Part shown: positions 44,598 to 52,346 of the stretch, piece by piece
Layout of the letters: each line of letters starts with the position of its first letter
How positions within the stretch are numbered: the first letter of the stretch is position 1
Notes under the pieces: generated by a model
The model's database searches: none
The model's input: the letters and a program-made list of their open reading frames with translations, nothing else
Told to the model about the DNA's origin: nothing
Assembly (NCBI RefSeq): GCF_001750145.1
Contig: NZ_CP015732.1
Location: forward strand, 744,001 to 808,000
Direction of reading: 5' to 3'
DNA: 64,000 nucleotides
DNA from: Arthrobacter sp. U41
GTDB taxonomy: Bacteria; Actinomycetota; Actinomycetes; Actinomycetales; Micrococcaceae
Program-made: the position numbers and the translations under genes

Positions 44598-45820
44598 AAT
44601 CGTCGATGTTCGTCTTCGGCACAGACATCGTCGGCGAGGGGGTCGAGACGGTACTCGACAACATCACCTCGCGGGCTGCTGTCGACACCATCTCGTTCTC
44701 GGCGACATACCATAACGCCAGAGACGTCTTCCCGCACAACCCCCGCTATCGGGTCTATCGGCACGAGGGAGACATCGCCTGGTTCAAGCCGAGGGAGAAG
44801 TTGTACCCGGCCGGAACGGCGCCTCCGCTCGCTCGTGACGCAGAAGGCGCAAACGTGCTCGGTCTGGTGACGGAGGCCGCCCAGCGACGTGGCGCGGACG
44901 TGAATGCATGGACTATCTACTCTCATAATTCAAGATTGAGCAAGAATGTGCCTAGCAGTGGTGTCAGGAACGTCTTCGGTGACAGGATGCGGGGCGATCT
45001 GTGCCCGTCGAATCCGCTCGTGCAGGACCATTTCGCCGCGCTCACGGCCGACATCTGCAGCTACCCGATCTCGACTTTGTTGGCAGAGTGCCTGCACTAC
45101 CGGTCATTTGAACACGGCGAGCACCACGAAAGGTACATGATCGACATCCCTGGCCATGTGCGCTCTGCGCTCGGGCTTTGCTTCTGCGAGTCATGTGCCG
45201 CAAAGGCGACCCTGCACGGCGTTGACGTGCCATTTCTCGAGACCGCGCTCCCTCACGCCATCGACGCGGCGCTCGCCGGGGCGACGGGGGACTTCGAGGC
45301 TTCGCTGGCTGAGGAGCTCGAACGATTTGCGGCTTCGAGGGTCGCGACGGTCACCGCGCTGACCAAAGACATTACGAGTGTTGCCACGGCTCACGGAGTA
45401 CGGCTCAGTTTCATTGACCACTCGGGAGCGATGTCGCACGTGATGACCGATGTCACCCCTGAGGAGGCGACGTCCACGGCGGCACGGCGGCTCGGAATCG
45501 ATCCGCGGGCTGCAGCGGGTGCTGCTGATGAGTATCTTGCCCTGATCTACACGGATGACCCTCAGCGAGCGGATATGATGATGAGGGGATACCGTGCCCT
45601 GCTCGGTGAAGCCGTGCCGATTTCCTACGGGATCAGACCGCTCAAGCCTGACTGCGCTGACGAGGGCAATCTCGCGGCCAAGGTCTCCGCCGCGCATGCC
45701 GCAGGGGCAGATCGGGTTGACTTTTATCACTACGCGATGATGCCGCTCGAACGACTTGACTGGATCGCCCGAGCGCTCGATGGCACGAAGAGCTCGCCTG
45801 CGGGCAGCTTTACATCATGA
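44594..45820 (+). CDS. unrecognised 408-residue protein
   Basis: I do not recognise a named family with confidence. The ATG overlaps the deacylase stop, so it belongs to the operon. There is no signal peptide and no membrane segment. Visible traits are an N-terminal strand-rich part (TISFSATYHNARDVFP), several Trp/His/Glu-rich blocks including AECLHYRSFEHGEHHERY, and a CxCxxC-like group in LGLCFCESCA. The alternating strand/helix pattern would suit a TIM barrel of glycosidase or isomerase type, but that is a guess. GTGs nearby were rejected because the ATGA overlap is so clean. Confidence 0.75.
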   Translation: MKSSMFVFGTDIVGEGVETVLDNITSRAAVDTISFSATYHNARDVFPHNPRYRVYRHEGDIAWFKPREKLYPAGTAPPLARDAEGANVLGLVTEAAQRRGADVNAWTIYSHNSRLSKNVPSSGVRNVFGDRMRGDLCPSNPLVQDHFAALTADICSYPISTLLAECLHYRSFEHGEHHERYMIDIPGHVRSALGLCFCESCAAKATLHGVDVPFLETALPHAIDAALAGATGDFEASLAEELERFAASRVATVTALTKDITSVATAHGVRLSFIDHSGAMSHVMTDVTPEEATSTAARRLGIDPRAAAGAADEYLALIYTDDPQRADMMMRGYRALLGEAVPISYGIRPLKPDCADEGNLAAKVSAAHAAGADRVDFYHYAMMPLERLDWIARALDGTKSSPAGSFTS

Positions 45821-45991
45821 ATCCTGGACTGCTGCTGCCAGGCGATTCAGAAGCCACGGACACGCTGATGAACGTAAGTCGAATACGGCCCTGTGTGGAA
45901 ATCCGTTCCGCCCCCAGCCGCAGTTCCCACGGACGGGGGCGCACGACGTCCTGTGCCAGACGGTGCTCGGCTCAAGCTGAAAGATTTGGTT

Positions 45992-46360
45992 ATGTCATCT
46001 CCCGATTCGCCATACCCCGCCAGCGGGAATGCGGCCGCAGAACTTGCTCAACTTCGAGCTAACGTGGACAGCATCGACTGCGCGCTAGTCCAAATCCTGG
46101 GGGTGCGGTTCAACATCACCCGACAAGTGAGCGAGCTCAAAGCGAAACATTCGCTCCCTGCCTCAGATCCTCAGCGCGAGGCCAAGCATTTGAACGAGCT
46201 CCGCACGTTGGCTGCCGCGCGAGGGCTCGAAGCTTCGGTGCTGGATCCGGTCTTTTCACTAATATACGGCCGCGTTGTGCGCTCACACCAGGACGTTGCC
46301 GCCTGGCACCGGATCCACGACGAGAAGGACCTTCCTCGACCGCACGATTACGAGAGATAA
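45992..46360 (+). CDS. chorismate mutase (AroQ fold)
   Basis: A 122-residue all-helical AroQ-type protein. R22, R39, K50 and the QRE pair (61-63) sit where the chorismate-binding residues are expected (LRANVDSID, LGVRFNITRQVSELK). No signal peptide. It follows the unknown protein gene by about 170 bases. Why a chorismate-type enzyme is in this cluster is unclear; PchB-type isochorismate lyases share the fold. A longer frame upstream shows no homology, so the ATG giving MSSPDS was used. Confidence 0.8.
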   Translation: MSSPDSPYPASGNAAAELAQLRANVDSIDCALVQILGVRFNITRQVSELKAKHSLPASDPQREAKHLNELRTLAAARGLEASVLDPVFSLIYGRVVRSHQDVAAWHRIHDEKDLPRPHDYER

Positions 46361-46424
46361 ACGAAGAATCACGAAGATGCGCCAGAACGATTTCGTCACA
46401 CCAGTTCGCGGCCCGGCGCAGCGG

Positions 46425-46785
46425 CGCGACGCTTTTGAAAACCTGATGCACGAGAACCGCAAGTTGGCCCTCCTCCGAGTTTGCCGCCAACGCGGAGGAT
46501 TCCCCGCAGAGTACGACGAGGCCGACGCCGAGCCGCACTCGGGGCGAAGCTCGCCGCGAAATACTGAGCTGGAGCAAGGATTTCACGCAGGCCTTGGACT
46601 GGTCGACGCCGCCCTTGGCGAAGTGGCTCGTCGAAGGCGAGGTCAACGGGACTTACAAGGCTCTCGACCGCGTCGCCTTCGTGATCCCGCGCGGCGACGC
46701 CGTGGACACTGGAGACGCGATCGTGCAGGAACTCTGGAACCACATCAGCAAGGAGATCGGACCGATCGCCAGGCCCATGAACTGA
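46425..46785 (+). pseudogene. acsA: acetyl-CoA synthetase remnant with large internal deletion
   Basis: Pieces of the N-terminus of acetyl-CoA synthetase are spread over three frames: FENLMHENRKL, SSEFAANAED, AEYDEADAE, then REILSWSKDFTQALDWSTPP and AKWLVEGEVNGTYKALDR. The last runs directly, in frame, into the extreme C-terminus (VAFVIPRGDAVDTGDAIVQE, then LWNHISKEIGPIA). The whole adenylation core, several hundred residues, is missing. At least two frameshifts plus one deletion make it a clear pseudogene. Confidence 0.78.
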
Positions 46786-47118
46786 CGCAACAGTAGCGGT
46801 TCCGTCCCAAGGGAATACGAGCATGCGAACATTTTCGCATCTCCGCGGGGCCATGCCGAGCAGCTTCTCAGCCGCTCTAGCGCCACTCCCCGTCGAATTT
46901 TGAGCGCCGATAATGACCTTATGTCGGCGAGTATCCGATGAATCGCATCTGGTGAGAATTCGACGGACATTGATACCATCCCCCATTCGGTGCTCGGCGT
47001 GGGGTGAGCTTTCGGCGCGGAATCTTTGCGGGTTGGCGTAGCCGGTCCTCGCAGTGGCTTCCCCCTCTCGACGGCGCGCCAGCCGGTCGAGTCACAAGGG
47101 CCGCCGTAGGCTTCATGA
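46786..47118. other. gap without a supported gene
   Basis: About 330 bases between the acetyl-CoA synthetase relic and the membrane-protein gene. It holds one short perfect inverted repeat, ATGCGAA-CATT-TTCGCAT (46823-46840). Nothing else stands out. Confidence 0.5.
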
Positions 47119-47991
47119 GTGCAAAAACTTCATGAGGCCGTTGAGTTCTTTGGCCGTTGGTGGAAGACCTTCCTGACCATCGTCGGTGCGGTCATGGTCT
47201 TCATTGCGGGTTTTTTTGCTTTCCTCGGTGAGGATGACCCGGCACTAAGGGGTTGGTTAATCGCGCTCGGCCTCGTCGGTACGGGCCTTGCCGTCACCCT
47301 GTCCGTCAGCGAAACAAGAACGACCCATCGAAAGATCGTGGCACTGACAGCTGATCTCGATAGGGAGAAAACAAACGCGGCGCAGGCGGTAGAGGACGCG
47401 AAGCGCGAAGGGCGTGAGGAGTTCCTGCTTGTTGTGGACTTCGCGATCAGACCGCTGTTGGAGAAGCTCGGGCCTTTAGTACGATCTCGCTGGGCCGCAA
47501 CGAGGATTAACCTTGCAACCGAGCTGAAACAGACGGCCCTCTCGGCGCTGAAGGAAGTGATCGACCCGTCGGTCCCGCGGCTTCGAGCGAACTATTTCAA
47601 GTTGAAGTACCCGCCGTCCCAAGACCAGGGTCCTTATCTTCAAGATGCTGCCTCAACCGCTACGGCCCCAAGGGATCGTTTCGACTTGGGCAATAAATCG
47701 TCTGAGTCTGACGCTATCCTCGAAATGCTGGCAAAGAACGCATACATCTTTACCCCCGATTGGGTGACGGACCCGCCAGCAGGCTTCGACACGACCCGCG
47801 AACGTAGCTATCGAACCTTCATCTCGGCGGCCGCTTCTGACGGCATGGACGTCGATGGAATGATCTCGGTAGACTCTCCGGAGAGTGGGAGTCTGAGCGA
47901 AGCCGACGCGGTGGTGGTCCAACTAGTGGGCACCATCATCGCTATATCGGAAGCTGTAAGGGACAACAAGAGGAACGACACAGAGGTGTAG
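47119..47991 (+). CDS. two-helix membrane protein with coiled coil and GAF-like C-terminus
   Basis: A 290-residue protein, not assigned to a named family. Helices at about 18-37 and 45-63 form a hairpin anchor with a short acidic turn (GEDDP). A charged helical stretch (70-103) likely forms a coiled coil. The C-terminal part from about 230 (YRTFISAAASDGMDVDGMIS, then VDSPESGSLSEADAVVVQLV) has the ending typical of GAF sensor domains. GTG start; an ATG four bases earlier is out of frame. It could be a membrane-tethered small-molecule sensor. Lies in mobile DNA next to a small basic protein gene. Confidence 0.72.
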   Translation: MQKLHEAVEFFGRWWKTFLTIVGAVMVFIAGFFAFLGEDDPALRGWLIALGLVGTGLAVTLSVSETRTTHRKIVALTADLDREKTNAAQAVEDAKREGREEFLLVVDFAIRPLLEKLGPLVRSRWAATRINLATELKQTALSALKEVIDPSVPRLRANYFKLKYPPSQDQGPYLQDAASTATAPRDRFDLGNKSSESDAILEMLAKNAYIFTPDWVTDPPAGFDTTRERSYRTFISAAASDGMDVDGMISVDSPESGSLSEADAVVVQLVGTIIAISEAVRDNKRNDTEV

Positions 47992-48066
47992 TTGGCCTTA
48001 GTATGTCTAGGCCAAGGCTTGGACATATACAGTACGATTGGTAGACAACGTGAGGGAGCGTGGCCC

Positions 48067-48249
48067 ATGGCAGTAGCACTGAAAGTGACCTCTAGTCGCG
48101 TCGAAGAGATGCAAAAGAATCCCCAAGAATACTTCCGAAAGGCGCGCGAAATAGCGCGCAAGCGGGCAGTCGCCCAGTTGAAAGCCGAGCAGCAACAGCG
48201 TGCAAATCGCAGTCGCCAGCAAAGCGGCCAGCGCTTGGCCGCTGGCTAA
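48067..48249 (+). CDS. small basic helical protein, unknown
   Basis: A 60-residue protein, almost wholly helical and rich in Lys, Arg and Gln (VEEMQKNPQEYFRKAREIAR). No cysteine pairs or membrane segment. The ATG follows a GAGGGAG box. It is separated from the membrane-protein gene by 75 bases with a 7-bp inverted repeat (TTGGCCT/AGGCCAA, 47992-48015). Its partner or target may be nucleic acid or the upstream protein (inference). Confidence 0.55.
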   Translation: MAVALKVTSSRVEEMQKNPQEYFRKAREIARKRAVAQLKAEQQQRANRSRQQSGQRLAAG

Positions 48250-48431
48250 CCGAGGATTCAACCACCAAGAGGCTCCGTCAGATGGCGGGGGCTCTTGTGT
48301 GTCCAGAGGTCGATCGAGCGACTCTCCTACCGATATTGAGTCGCCTCAAGCTTTGTGACTCGCTATGGCTGTACTTCGGCCTCTGCCGGCCTTGACTTAC
48401 GTCCTTTATCAGGCCCTCGGAATTTGTCAAA

Positions 48432-49535
48432 TCAAATGAGACGTAGTGGTTGTTGTAAATGCACCGAGGGCGCGGCTCTTTTTGCCGGGTCGTTGATCGC
48501 CGCCTTCAGCGGCAGCGGAGGTGCGGCAGGACGGCGGACAAACCGCTCGGGATGCGCGCCGTACGCCCGGTCCAGGGTGTGCTGGCGTTGTTCACGCACG
48601 TCCTCGGCTGTGCCGTAGTGCACGCTGGCCGGGGTGTGATAGCCGATCCCGGAATGCCTGTGCTCGTGGTTGTAGTAGGCGGTGAATCCTTCCATCCAGG
48701 TCCTGGCCTCGTTCACGGAGTCGAACCGTTCCGGGTAGTCAGAGGTGTATTTCATGGTCTTGAATTGGGCCTCGCTGAACGGATTGTCATTCGATGTATG
48801 GGCTCGGGAATGCGACCTGGTGATATCCATGTCCACCAGCATCGAGGCAAGGGCTTTGGACGTCATCGCCGCCCCACCATCGGCGTGCAGGTACCCCGGA
48901 GGGTTACCACCGGTCTCGGCGACAATCTCCTGCACGAGGTCCGCGGCCAGCTGGCCGTCCTCGATACGCTCGATGCGCCAGCCCACCACGTAACGGGAAA
49001 AAATATCCAGCACCACGTAGGCGTGATACCAGATTCCCTTCGCCGGGCCACGCATCTTCGTTATATCCCAGGACCACACTTCGCACGGTTTTGTGGCCAT
49101 GAGCTCCGGAATCACCTTGGTCGGATGAGTGGCTTGCCGTCGGCGTTCCCCGCCCATCTTCGCGTCCGCCAGCACGCGATACATGGTGCGCTGCGAACAC
49201 CAGTACCGCCCCTCGTCCAGCTCACGGACATAGACCTGGGTCGGTGAAAGGTTCGCGTAGTCTTGGCGGTTGAGCACCGACAGGATCTCGGCACGCTCGG
49301 CCGGCGAGAGCTCCGCCGGGTGCTGGGCCTTGGGCCAGGGCCCGTGCATCCGGGGCTTGGGCGCGGCCTGCCGGTGATGGGTGGCCCGGGAGCGGCCCAC
49401 CAGCCTGCAGGCCCTCACCACCCCGAGGTGCCCGGTCAGTTCCGTTGCGGTTGCTGATTGCCACGACTGGTGTGCGGTGCTGGTGATTGCGCGTTCTTCG
49501 ATGAGAGAGCTTCCAAGAACGCGACTCCTTTTCCC
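48432..49535 (-). CDS. IS3-family transposase, OrfB part
   Basis: DDE integrase-core protein. The catalytic residues are visible as D in VWSWDITK, D in LHADGGAAM and E in DNPFSEAQFK, the usual IS3 DDE spacing; a helix-turn-helix like segment precedes. There is no good start codon near the beginning of recognisable sequence (about 49505), so the product is probably made as an OrfA-OrfB fusion by programmed frameshifting in the overlap. Confidence 0.85.
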   Translation of the reverse strand, partial: GKRSRVLGSSLIEERAITSTAHQSWQSATATELTGHLGVVRACRLVGRSRATHHRQAAPKPRMHGPWPKAQHPAELSPAERAEILSVLNRQDYANLSPTQVYVRELDEGRYWCSQRTMYRVLADAKMGGERRRQATHPTKVIPELMATKPCEVWSWDITKMRGPAKGIWYHAYVVLDIFSRYVVGWRIERIEDGQLAADLVQEIVAETGGNPPGYLHADGGAAMTSKALASMLVDMDITRSHSRAHTSNDNPFSEAQFKTMKYTSDYPERFDSVNEARTWMEGFTAYYNHEHRHSGIGYHTPASVHYGTAEDVREQRQHTLDRAYGAHPERFVRRPAAPPLPLKAAINDPAKRAAPSVHLQQPLRLI

Positions 49536-49994
49536 AAGGTATCCAGGGCGGCATCCGAGGAAGCCAACTTCCCGCGGGTCCGCTCGTGTGCGGCCCGCTC
49601 CGCGACCAGGTCCTTGGTCAGCTGGGCGATCTGGGCCTGCTCGTCCGTGTTCTTCGGCCGGCCCCGGCGTGCCGCCGGCTTCGCGAGCCTGCCCGCATCG
49701 AACGCGGCCCGCCATTCCTGGATATGGGAATCGTAGAGCCGTTCGCGGCGTAGCACTGCGCCCTTGGAACCGTTCGGTGCCGCATCGTATTCCTGGACGA
49801 TCGCGCGTTTGAACTCGGCGGTAAAGGTCCTGCGTGCCGACCGGTTGGAACGCGGGCCCTGCTCCGCTGATCCTTGGTCCTGGCTGGCTATTTCTTCCGG
49901 TACGGGCTGTCCAGTCCCTGCTGGTGTGGATGTATTCATGGTGAAGTTTCCCTCCTGCCTCCAGCCTCTATTCTCGTTCAAGAAGCGGTCTCTA
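48437..49994 (-). mobile_element. IS3-family insertion sequence
   Basis: Contains the OrfA/OrfB pair. Approximate ends are set by imperfect inverted repeats: TGAGACGTAGTGG reading in from the left and TAGAGACCGCTTC reading in from the right. No clear target duplication was found, so the exact boundaries are uncertain by tens of bases. Confidence 0.6.
49436..49939 (-). CDS. IS3-family transposase, OrfA part
   Basis: A 167-residue protein with the transposase helix-turn-helix (RTFTAEFKRAIVQEYD, then KGAVLRRERLYDSHIQEW) and a C-terminal leucine-zipper-like helix (IAQLTKDLVAERAAHERTRG). The ATG follows AGGAGG at a rather long distance. Overlaps OrfB by about 100 bases in another frame. Confidence 0.85.
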   Translation of the reverse strand: MNTSTPAGTGQPVPEEIASQDQGSAEQGPRSNRSARRTFTAEFKRAIVQEYDAAPNGSKGAVLRRERLYDSHIQEWRAAFDAGRLAKPAARRGRPKNTDEQAQIAQLTKDLVAERAAHERTRGKLASSDAALDTLGKGVAFLEALSSKNAQSPAPHTSRGNQQPQRN

Positions 49995-50133
49995 ACGAGT
50001 CTGGCCGATAGGGCCTCCCCTAGCAGATTCAAACTGGCATGCGCGGGTATTCACGAGCCGGGAGTAGGTGCGCGGTGCTAACAACATGAGTCGTTTCTCG
50101 GACCGGCCCTGATTCGCATGGTTGGATAGCGGC

Positions 50134-50547
50134 ATGCCGATTCTTCCAAGCACAGAGAATTCACTTTTGGTCCGTACGAGCTTCGCCGATGCCGAAGCTT
50201 GGGCCGATGCGCTTTCCGTTGTCCGGACTGAAAACGAAGACGGTTTCCGTGCCTACGTGGAAGTCGTTGACGATAATGCCTGGGAAGACGCTGATTGGGA
50301 GCAGGTCCGTCGTGCGGCTCTGGCAACCGACGAACAAGCAGCCGTCCTCTTCATTGTGGACAGCGCCGCTCTAGAACCGGACTATCCGGTGTTGGTAGTT
50401 GACTTGGGCGACTTGTCGCATGAACCGTTCCGGTGCGTTGCCAGTGAACTTTGGGGAGTCGATAACAACTTGAACATCGCCAACATGGACTGGGAAGAGT
50501 TCGCCGACATGACCGAGAGTGATGGGGTTTTTAGGGGTTTTGCCTGA
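50134..50547 (+). CDS. DUF6924 domain protein
   Basis: A 137-residue cytoplasmic protein starting MPILPSTENSLLVRTSFAD and containing VLFIVDSAALEPDYPVLVVD and the late NIANMDWEEFA block seen in DUF6924 proteins. Function is unknown. The 3' end overlaps the convergent zinc-ribbon recombinase gene by 17 bases. A GTG or upstream ATG start is possible, but this ATG fits the family N-terminus. Confidence 0.7.
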   Translation: MPILPSTENSLLVRTSFADAEAWADALSVVRTENEDGFRAYVEVVDDNAWEDADWEQVRRAALATDEQAAVLFIVDSAALEPDYPVLVVDLGDLSHEPFRCVASELWGVDNNLNIANMDWEEFADMTESDGVFRGFA

Positions 50548-52000
50548 CAGCTCTTGCTGCAGCGACGTACTGGGCGTAAGCGGCGGCCGAACCGGTGGCG
50601 TGGCGTTCGATGGTGGTAGGCGAGTAGCCCAAGGTTTCGGCGATGATGGCCACGGGTGCGAGTTTGGTGAGTTCGTGGAGGGTTCCGAGTCGCGCCGCCC
50701 GGGTGCTGAACAACTTGCTGAGACGGGTTGTGAGGTGTCCGGGGTGGATGTGACGCCCAGGTGAGGCTCCGCGGAATACCCACTTGCTACTGGGGTGTGA
50801 GGCGGTCAGGTCGTGGCCCGGGTTTGCGGCGAGTTCGCGCCATGGCTCGGCCAGCGGATCCGGTAGTGCGATCCGGGTGGCCCCGAGCTGGATGGCCACC
50901 AGTTCTTCGGTGACGGTCACATCGTTCCAGGTCAGTCGTGCGATGTTTTCAGCCTGTTGTCCGAAGACGAGGATGAGGATCGCGGCGGCCCTGTCACGTG
51001 ACTCGAGTCCGTCTTCGTGGATGACTCGTTTGAGTGCTTCATCCTGTCCGGGCTTGGCGAGTCGTGGGCTGGTGCCGCGCCGGTGCGGAACGATGATTAG
51101 CCCGGATGGGGCGGCTTTGGACTTGATGGCCCATTTGAGGAAGCGCTCAGCGATGCGCCGGGTTGTCGGACCCTCGGCTTGCCATACGTCGAGGGGGGAT
51201 TGCTGCAGCTCGGGAAGTTTGATGTCATGTCCGGTGAGCCAGTTGAGGAGGTCTATGGCCACGGTGACTTCCTGTTTGGCGCGAAGGAAGGTGCCGCGGC
51301 TGACTTCGTCCATGTGGTTCATCCGTCGTTGGTGGTGCCAGCGGATGTAGCGGCGGACCACTTCCCGGTTCTGCGGGTCACTGACGCGTTCGAGGGCTTC
51401 CGCAGCCCACCTGTCATAGCGCATCCCGAGTTCGTCGCGTTGGGGGAGCACCCCATGTTCCGTGAGGAGGCCGCGGACGTAGTCGCGGGTGCGTGAGTCG
51501 GGCAGCTCGTCGAAAGTCTCGTGGGTGATCCTTGGTGCGACCGCGAGGTTGCGGAGGAATGCGGTGACGTGCTTTTGGCGGATCCAGGTCATGCCGCTGT
51601 TGGCCCGTTTCATCGACTTCAGCGCTGCCGCCAGCGGGATTAGTTCCGTGGCGATGGCTCCCGTGGCCGGGTCGGTGAGCAGGTCATCTACGACATTGCC
51701 GAGGACGCAGGTCCAGCAGCGCCCGCCGCTGTGAAGTTCGTCCTCGGCTCCGCAGGTCCGGCAGTCGACGTTGAGTCGGATGCCTGAGCATCGACGGCAG
51801 GCGGGTTGGTTATCGATGAGGCCGGGCAGGACGCCCTCGTGCCCGCAGGCGCAGATTCCTCGCGTGCGTTTGGCTTGCTGGTAGCAGTAGCCGCAGACTC
51901 CGCCGTCGGGCCATCGTGCGACGGTTTGGTGGTGCTGGCCGCAGCGGTTGCAGGGGACCGGCCAGCGGATGGGGTCCTCTGCTTTGCGTGGCCTACTCAC
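50531..52000 (-). CDS. zinc-ribbon recombinase-like protein of a three-gene module
   Basis: A 489-residue protein. The first 98 residues hold six Cys pairs (C17/C20, C36/C39, C50/C52, C68/C71, C80/C83, C95/C98), that is, three zinc ribbons. The rest resembles a tyrosine recombinase core (SAM-like part, then RDRAAAILILVFGQQAENIARL), but the C-terminus LGYSPTTIERHATGSAAAYAQYV lacks a clear HxxR...Y set. It probably assists the active integrase encoded first in the module, as accessory or target-recognition subunit. Overlaps the HTH gene by eight bases. Confidence 0.78.
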   Translation of the reverse strand: MSRPRKAEDPIRWPVPCNRCGQHHQTVARWPDGGVCGYCYQQAKRTRGICACGHEGVLPGLIDNQPACRRCSGIRLNVDCRTCGAEDELHSGGRCWTCVLGNVVDDLLTDPATGAIATELIPLAAALKSMKRANSGMTWIRQKHVTAFLRNLAVAPRITHETFDELPDSRTRDYVRGLLTEHGVLPQRDELGMRYDRWAAEALERVSDPQNREVVRRYIRWHHQRRMNHMDEVSRGTFLRAKQEVTVAIDLLNWLTGHDIKLPELQQSPLDVWQAEGPTTRRIAERFLKWAIKSKAAPSGLIIVPHRRGTSPRLAKPGQDEALKRVIHEDGLESRDRAAAILILVFGQQAENIARLTWNDVTVTEELVAIQLGATRIALPDPLAEPWRELAANPGHDLTASHPSSKWVFRGASPGRHIHPGHLTTRLSKLFSTRAARLGTLHELTKLAPVAIIAETLGYSPTTIERHATGSAAAYAQYVAAARAVRQNP

Positions 52001-52346
52001 CGTCCTCGGGTGTGACGAGGCGGATGCGCTTGGCTATCGGGTTACCTGGTTGGATTCCGAGGTCTTCGCTGCGCTGTGGTGCGTTGGCTGTCGCCGCGGC
52101 GCGCATCTCAACGAATGGTTCGAACAGGTCGTTCGGGGTGCAGTCCAGGATGTCGCAGAGCGCCGCGAATGTTCTGGCCGGGATGCGTTCCGGCGTGGCG
52201 GTGACCAGCCGGTAGACCTGGCTTTCGGAGAGATTGATTCCGCGGGATCTCAGAAGGGGCATCAACTCGGTGGTCTTCCAGAGGTTGCGCTTGGCCATGA
52301 GGGCACGCAAATTCCACCGGTAGCCGATCCGGCGTTGTTCAGGCAT
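51993..52346 (-). CDS. XRE-family helix-turn-helix protein
   Basis: A 117-residue protein with an HTH near the N-terminus (LMPLLRSRGINLSESQVYRL) followed by ALCDILDCTPNDLFEPF, the YozG/Cro-like arrangement. It overlaps both partners of the recombinase module by eight bases, so it is probably a regulator or architectural part of it. Confidence 0.85.
   Translation of the reverse strand: MPEQRRIGYRWNLRALMAKRNLWKTTELMPLLRSRGINLSESQVYRLVTATPERIPARTFAALCDILDCTPNDLFEPFVEMRAAATANAPQRSEDLGIQPGNPIAKRIRLVTPEDGE

Noticed and set aside
48430-50000. Target-site duplication at the IS3 ends
   Set aside because: Bases flanking the estimated ends do not match; the ends themselves are uncertain.
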